Source: Macrostomum hystrix (taxonomy: Eukaryota > Platyhelminthes > Macrostomidae). Taken from it: a stretch of 64,000 nt of DNA. The translations under genes and the position numbers were made by a program. Location: the NCBI GenBank assembly GCA_950097015.1, contig CATNEN010000003.1, forward strand, positions 15,546,501-15,610,500, read 5' to 3'. Below are positions 58,301 through 64,000 of the stretch, one piece after another (position 1 is the first letter of the stretch; every line of letters begins with the position of its first letter). The notes beneath the pieces were generated by a model that saw only the letters and a list, made by a program, of their open reading frames with translations, was not told the origin of the DNA and did not search any database.

Positions 58301-60905
58301 GGGAGAGATGAGACAGGGGAGAGATGAGACAGGGGAGAGATGAGACAGGGGAGAGATGAGGCAGGGGAGAGATGAGACAGGGGAGAGATGAGACAGGGGA
58401 GAGATGAGACAGGGGAGAGATGAGACAGGGGAGAGATGAGACAGGAGAGATGAGACAGGGGAGATGAGACAGGGGAGAGATGAGACAGAGGAGAGATGAG
58501 ACAGGGGAGAGATGAGACAGAGGAGAGATGAGGCAGGGGAGAGATGAGACAGGGGAAAGATGAGACAGGGGAGAGATGAGGCAGGGGAGAGATGAGACAG
58601 AGGAGAGATGAGACAGGGGAGAGATGAGACAGGGGAGAGATGAGACAGAGGAGAGATGAGACAGGGGAGAGATGAGACAGAGGAGAGATGAGGTGGGGAG
58701 AGATGAGGCAGGGGAGAGATGAGACAGGGGAGAGATGAGACAGGGGAGAGATGAGACAGAGGAGAGATGAGACAGGGGAGAGATGAGACAGAGGAGAGAT
58801 GAGGCAGGGGAGAGATGAGACAGGGGAAAGATGAGACAGGGGAGAGATGAGGTGGGAAGAGATGAGACAGGAGAGATGAGACAGGGGAGATGAGACAGGG
58901 GAGAGATGAGACAGAGGAGAGATGAGACAGGGGAGAGATGAGACAGAGGAGAGATGAGGCAGGGGAGAGATGAGACAGGGGAAAGATGAGACAGGGGAGA
59001 GATGAGACAGGGGAGATATGAGGCAGGGGAGAGATGAGACAGGAGAGAGATGAGACAGGAGACGTGAGGCAGGGGAGAGATGAGTCAGGGGAGAGATGAG
59101 GCAGGGGAGAGATGAGGCAGGGGAGAGATGAGGCAGGGGAGATATGAGGCAGGGGAGAGATGAGACAGGGGAAAGATGAGACAGAGGAGAGATGAGACAG
59201 GGGAGAGATGAGACAGGGGAGAGATGAGACAGGGGAGAGATGAGGCAGGGGAGAGATAAGACAGGGAAAAGATGAGAGGAGGGATGAGACAGAGGAGAGA
59301 TGAGACAGGGGAGAGATGAGACAGGGGAGAGATGAGGTAAGCGAGAGATGAGGCAGGGGAGAGATGAGACAGGGGAGAGATGAGACAGGAGAGATGAGAC
59401 AGGGGAGAGATGAGACAGGGGAGAGATAAGGCAGGGGAGAGATGAGGCAGGGGAGATATGAGACAGGGGAGAGATGAGGCAGGGAGATATGAGGCAGGGG
59501 AGATATGAGGCAGGGGAGAGATGAGACAGGGGAGAGATGAGACAGGAGAGATGAGACAGGGGAGAGATGAGACAGGGGAGAGATAAGGCAGGGGAGAGAT
59601 GAGGCAGGGGAGATATGAGACAGGGGAGAGATGAGGCACGGGAGAGATGAGGCAGGGGAGAGATGAGACAGGCGAGAGATGAGGCAGGGGAGAGATGAGA
59701 CAGGGGAAAGATGAGACAGAGGAGAGATGAGACAGGGGAGAGATGAGACAGGGGAGAGATGAGACAGGGGAGAGATGAGGCAGGGGAGAGATAAGACAGG
59801 GAAAAGATGAGAGGAGGGATGAGACAGAGGAGAGATGAGACAGGGGAGAGATGAGACAGGGGAGAGATGAGGTAAGCGAGAGATGAGGCAGGGGAGAGAT
59901 GAGACAGGGGAGAGATGAGACAGGGGAAAGATGAGACAGGAGAGAGATGAGACAGGGGAGAGATGAGACAGAGGAGAGATGAGACTGAGGAGAGATGAGA
60001 CAGGGGAGAGATGAGACAGGCGAGAGATGAGACAGGGGAAAGATGAGACAGGGGAGAGATGAGACAGGGGAGAGATGAGACAGGGGAGAGATAAGACAGG
60101 GGAGAGATGAGACAGGGGAGAGATGAGACAGGCGAGAGATGAGACAGGGGAGAGATAAGACAGGGGAGAGATGAGACAGAGGAGAGATGAGACAGGGGAG
60201 AGATGAGACAGGGGAAAGATGAGACAGGAGAGAGATGAGACAGGGGAGAGATGAGACAGAGGAGAGATGAGACTGAGGAGAGATGAGACAGGGGAGAGAT
60301 GAGACAGGCGAGAGATGAGACAGGGGAAAGATGAGACAGGGGAGAGATGAGACAGGGGAGAGATGAGACAGGGGAGAGATAAGACAGGGAGAGATGAGAC
60401 AGGGGAGAGATGAGACAGGCGAGAGATGAGACAGGGGAGAGATAAGACAGGGGAGAGATGAGACAGAGGAGAGATGAGACAGGGGAGAGATGAGACAGGG
60501 GAGAGATGAGACAGGGGAGAGATGAGGTAGGGGAGAGATGAGGTAAGCAAGAGATGAGGCAGGGGAGAGATGATACAGGGGAGAGATGAGACTGAGGAGA
60601 GATGAGACAGGGGAGAGATGAGACAGGGGAGAGATGAGACAGGGGAGAGATGAGACAGGGGAGAGATGAGACAGAGGAGAGATGAGACAGGAGAGATGAG
60701 ACAGGGGAGATGAGACAGGGGAGAGATGAGACAGAGGAGAGATGAGGCAGGGGAGAGATGAGACAGGGGAGAGATGAGACAGGGGAGAGATGAGACAGGA
60801 GAGATGAGACAGGGGAGAGATGAGACAGGGGAGAGATAAGGCAGGGAAGAGATGAGGCAGGGGAGATATGAGGCAGGGGAGAGATGAGACAGGGGAGACA
60901 TGAGA
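55322..60905. repeat. 5.6-kb satellite, ~15-bp unit with ~2.07-kb higher-order repeat
   Basis: Built on gagagatgagacagggg with gaggcagg, gacagagga, ggcgaga and gagataag variants. Variant landmarks recur at long range: gatgagaggagggatgagac at about 57203, 57737, 59275 and 59809, and acaggagacgtgaggcagg at about 56982 and 59056. This shows a higher-order period of about 2.07 kb and an internal duplication of about 534 bp. Because the 15-bp unit is a multiple of three, minus-strand ORFs of 1860, 1318 and 648 codons (SHLSPVSSLPCLISPL-like) appear; I regard them as non-genic. Confidence 0.93.
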
Positions 60906-63204
60906 CAGGAGTATGCGAAAGGGGCAATCTTGGACAAAAATTATCGCAGCCTTCATAATCCACAAACAATTAACTATATTATTCTCGAAGAGATCAGGCC
61001 CCCGCCCCCTTCTGAAACTCTTTATTTTCAATCCACAGACAAAGTGGATTTCCCCAGACGAAAGCCGTCTTCTTTCTTCTCTGATTCCAAATTCATAGAA
61101 CTAACACCCAGATTCCCAATCCCAAAACTCAAGATCCCAAACCTAGGGTGCTCAACCTCCGAAAAAAAATTATATTCTCATTAGAACTGTTTATAGTCGT
61201 CTCTCCGGTATCTTACTATGCCAAGCACGAGCCTAATTACAAGAGTAAATACCGATGCAAACAAGAATGCAGCGAGTACGTGAAGAAATATTGGCCCGAC
61301 CACACAATAAATGTTTCTAATATTAATCAAGCTCTCCAAAGACACTGGATTTGAAAGTATGGAGTAATTATAAAGAACTTCGATAGCTAGTATATAACTT
61401 TGCTGAAATCATTAGGCAATTGTAGAATGTCGATACAAGACAAGACATTAAAATAGATATTTTACGCATGGTATTTTGCTGTGGTGGCGGCTGGGTGAAG
61501 AGTAATAACACAACGGTGCGGCATAGCAGCTGGGCTCTAGTGCGGCTGGCGCGGTGAAACAAAAGAGCCATTATTTCCAGGAAAGAAGCGAAAACTTTAC
61601 AACCCATCGCCGACTGAATGGATCCAGTTTGAAAACCTAGGACCAACCCAAATAAGTTTGAAGGAGGAAGTTGACGAAGTTGAGAACCTACCAACAGAGC
61701 TTGGTTCTCGATCTGTGCCAGCTGCTGCAGCAGTAAAATTATTCGCGCGAGTTGGTGCAACAAGGAACAATAAAACAAATCTGTGCCAGCTGCTGCAGCA
61801 ATGGAACAAAAATGCGGAAAGCAACAAAACTGAAAAAATCGCTGATTTTTGCCATCGATTTTTTTAAATCGGACCTTACCAAAAAAATCAAATGCCAAAA
61901 ACCCAGCGGACCCCCGACCACAACGTATACGATGCGATCGTAATGCACTGCGAACTGCTGCACAAGTTGCCGTTGCGACCAAGCATGCAATAAAAAATGT
62001 TTGGCAAAAGTTATTTCTCAAGCTGACGTCTTCTAAAAATGGCGCAATCTTTGAGCACAAGCGAAATCACAGCACAGCATCGAGCAGTCGATTCCGTCAT
62101 AAAGCGTTCCCGTAAAGTGAAAAAAATTACATTCCTTAACATTTTCCCGCCTCCCTGCGCCCAGTCTGAAGCAGTTGAAAATCAATATTTATGCACAAGC
62201 AGCAATGCCTTTGCTGCAGATTTTTTGCTTTGTCTGACTGTAGCCAGATGGATTCGGAATGAGCCGCCTCAAGATAGTGAATTTGAGCCCCGCAATCTCC
62301 AGCTCACTGCTCAAACACCGCAGCAGCAATTTATGATGGAGTCACCCCCCGATACTCTTGACAACCCCGTCTGCTTGGTCTGGGCGGAAGTCGGCCATCT
62401 ATCCAGACGCTTTGAATTGATTTCTGGCAGTGGGCCCAAGTGATTTGGATAAGTGATGCAAATTTAAAAGTTCCATCATGCCCCGAACTTAGCTAATAGT
62501 GCGGTTGCACTGGTAGCCACTCCGCAACTACTCCTGCTAGCTTTAACCACCAGCATATTTAAGCTATGCGTTACGGCAAGGGCCAAAGTAGTTTAAGGAT
62601 TTTAGTGCTTTTGGGTGGAATAAATCAACTCGGAGAGCAATTAGAGGTGGAATATATAGATGTATATTTGAATATTAATTTAATTATAAGGCATATATTA
62701 ATTAGTAAGAATGTAACAGTTGTAGCTATAACAAAGCTTTTTGCATGGGCGTGAAAAACTGTTCGTTGCGCATAGAGCATACAGTAAAGGAGTATTTTTA
62801 CGCACTACTAAATGCAAAGCATGCAACACATATATTAGAGCAGCGAAGCGTGTTGTTTTATAAAATAATCGATAAATAACGTTTACTCAAAGCGTTTTGT
62901 AACGAATAAAATATAATAGTTATCAATGGGCTTAGGAAACACCCATTGTAGAACGAAATTGAATGAAGGCGGATGTGGGTGCGGGGGCATTGCTAAAAAT
63001 CGCGGCTGGATCTTAGAATGACAAGTCTCGGTTATGTATTTAGCCTTCTCAAAACTGCAGGAAGTGGAAAGAGCGACATTTTGTCAGAGATTATGAAATA
63101 ACTTTGGTGATTGATACTTGGAACACCATCGTCTGAGGATGCTTAAAGGGCTGAAATTAAAGGAATCAGTTGTGACAAATTTAACAGCGCCAAAGCCTGC
63201 CTAC
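60906..63204. other. Mostly unassigned region
   Basis: No gene can be named. An ORF at 61148-61354 (+) ends in a protein-like stretch (YRCKQECSEYVKKYWPDH), and one at 62039-62443 (+) has 134 codons; neither matches a family I know. Copies of ctgtgccagctgctgcagca repeat twice at about 61714 and 61780. Confidence 0.4.
61148..61354 (+). CDS. Unassigned small ORF, possibly an exon or gene fragment
   Basis: 68 codons ending at TGA. The second half (KHEPNYKSKYRCKQECSEYV onward, with Trp, Tyr and paired Cys) has a balanced composition unlike the surrounding low-complexity ORFs. There is no recognised domain, no clear start context and no partner exon. It could be a fragment of a repeated element. 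Confidence 0.22.
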   Translation: MLNLRKKIIFSLELFIVVSPVSYYAKHEPNYKSKYRCKQECSEYVKKYWPDHTINVSNINQALQRHWI

Positions 63205-63332
63205 TTTCTCTGGATGAGCCGATATGTTGCGAATGCCGTGTGCCAGCTTGTAGGCCGTGTCCTCGTTCATCACCAACACGGTCCTGTTGGCAATCTCTTG
63301 AATCAGCACGATGTCAAATTCGGCCAGCCAGA
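63205..63332 (-). CDS. Single exon resembling the DNase I (EEP) family
   Basis: Minus-strand exon from acceptor AG (63334-63333) to donor GT (63204-63203), 128 bp. It enters with two bases of a split codon and leaves in phase 0. It encodes about 42 residues with LAEFDIVLIQEI, which resembles the strand and catalytic-Glu motif of DNase I-type endonucleases (family pattern: hydrophobic-D-I-x-L-x-Q-E-V). The following residues are not diagnostic. A possible preceding exon ends at about 63524 with a matching phase-1 donor (aaag then gtagcc). The rest of the gene was not found in the window. Confidence 0.38.
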
Positions 63333-63570
63333 CTAGCGGAATCACACCGGCCAGGTAGAGCAGGACGCACGGACAAATCCAAGGCGAGATTGAGCATTAG
63401 TGAGTAGACAAGCGAATTGCTAAAAGCATTATCAAATGCAACACTGAACTCATGAAGTACTAACCAAAATAAGCTCAAAATAGAGGTCAATTATTGTGCT
63501 AGAATTTCAGAGGTTGGCTGGCTACCTTTGGCATTCCGGCCAGATGCGGCACTCAAAGCTCCCAAATCTC
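63333..63570. other. Flank of the DNase I-like exon, possible upstream exon
   Basis: On the minus strand about 63571-63524 can be read as an exon ending aatgccaaag before gtagcc, in the phase needed to join the exon at 63332. Its short peptide has no recognisable motif. Confidence 0.2.
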
Positions 63571-63571
63571 G

Positions 63572-64000
63572 CATCTCTCCTGTGTCTTATCTTCCTCTTC
63601 TTATCTCTCCCCTGCATGTGTCATCTCTCCCGTATCTCATCTCTCCCTTCTTATCTCTCCCCTGTGTCATCTCCCCTTCTTATCTCTCCCCTGTGTCATC
63701 TCTCCCGTATCTCATCTCTCCCTTCTTATCTCTTGCCTGTGTCATCTCTCCCGTATCTCATCTCTCCCTTCTTATCTCTTGCCTGTGTCATCTCTCCCGT
63801 ATCTCATCTCTCCCTTCTTATCTCTTGCCTGTGTCATCTCCCCTTCTTATCTCTCCCCTGTGTCATCTCTCCCGTATCTCATCTCTCCCTTCTTATCTCT
63901 TGCCTGTGTCATCTCTCCCGTATCTCATCTCTCCCTTCTTATCTCTTGCCTGTGTCATCTCTCCCGTATCTCATCTCTCCCTTCTTATCTCTTGCCTGCG
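63572..64000. repeat. Satellite, ~46-bp composite unit, runs off the window end
   Basis: Units combine ctcatctctcccttcttat with ctctcccctgtgtcatctct and cccgtat. In reverse complement the words ggggagagat and gggagagatgag match those of the 55-61 kb satellite, so it looks like an inverted, diverged relative. It continues beyond 64000. Confidence 0.9.

Noticed and set aside
55355-60937. 1860-codon minus-strand ORF (and 1318- and 648-codon relatives) rich in Ser/Leu/Pro/Cys
   Set aside because: It is created by a satellite whose unit is about 15 bp; three overlapping minus-strand ORFs are open over the same DNA, and there is no domain or splice context.
61368-62060. 230-codon minus-strand ORF
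   Set aside because: Cysteine- and leucine-rich with a repeated CTGCAG-type segment; several overlapping ORFs exist and no domain is visible.

Overview
This is nuclear DNA from an invertebrate animal. The evidence is spliceosomal genes with GT..AG introns, recognisable metazoan proteins (myosin VI tail, LOTUS/Tudor germline proteins, TMEM39, RanBP9/10, NOC2L), tRNA-derived SINEs and hAT-type elements with 8-bp target duplications. Stops and codons fit the standard code. I cannot fix the phylum; a spiralian or flatworm-like animal is only a guess. The dominant character is tandem repetition: nearly every long intron and intergenic gap carries its own private minisatellite, and repeats also sit inside coding sequence.

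Layout, left to right. About 1-4364 (+): last two exons of a myosin VI gene. About 7220-9429 (+): two exons of a LOTUS plus Tudor-like protein. 11328-11732 (+): a second LOTUS-domain exon. 13218-13479: a short hAT-type MITE with perfect TSDs. About 14279-17113: a large element with roughly 1-kb inverted arms. 17591-24578 (+): a complete five-exon TMEM39 gene whose introns hold a hAT-type element, two SINEs and two big minisatellites. 24579-28394: intergenic, three minisatellites. 28395-33213 (-): a RanBP9/10 gene in four exons. About 34449-35097: an inverted-repeat element lying between RanBP9/10 and the divergently oriented NOC2L. 36632-40582 (+): NOC2L, all but its N-terminal exon(s). 42170-42615: another hAT-type element with an internal minisatellite.

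43062-52519 (-): a 9.4-kb intronless coding block in two overlapping frames. It reads as NERD/PD-(D/E)XK-type nuclease, P-loop helicase and a tandem series of USP-like deubiquitinase modules, of which only the last keeps all recognisable catalytic boxes. This is the most unusual item in the window. 53760-54420: tetranucleotide repeat plus a third SINE. 55322-60905: a 5.6-kb satellite with higher-order structure of about 2.07 kb. 60906-64000: mostly unassigned, with one minus-strand exon resembling the DNase I family at 63205-63332, and a second satellite that looks like a reversed relative of the 55-61 kb array and runs off the end.

The genes are ordinary housekeeping or germline genes and do not form an obvious pathway. 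The nuclease-helicase-USP block stands apart in having no introns. All identifications come from reading motifs and splice phases by eye; no database search was possible.
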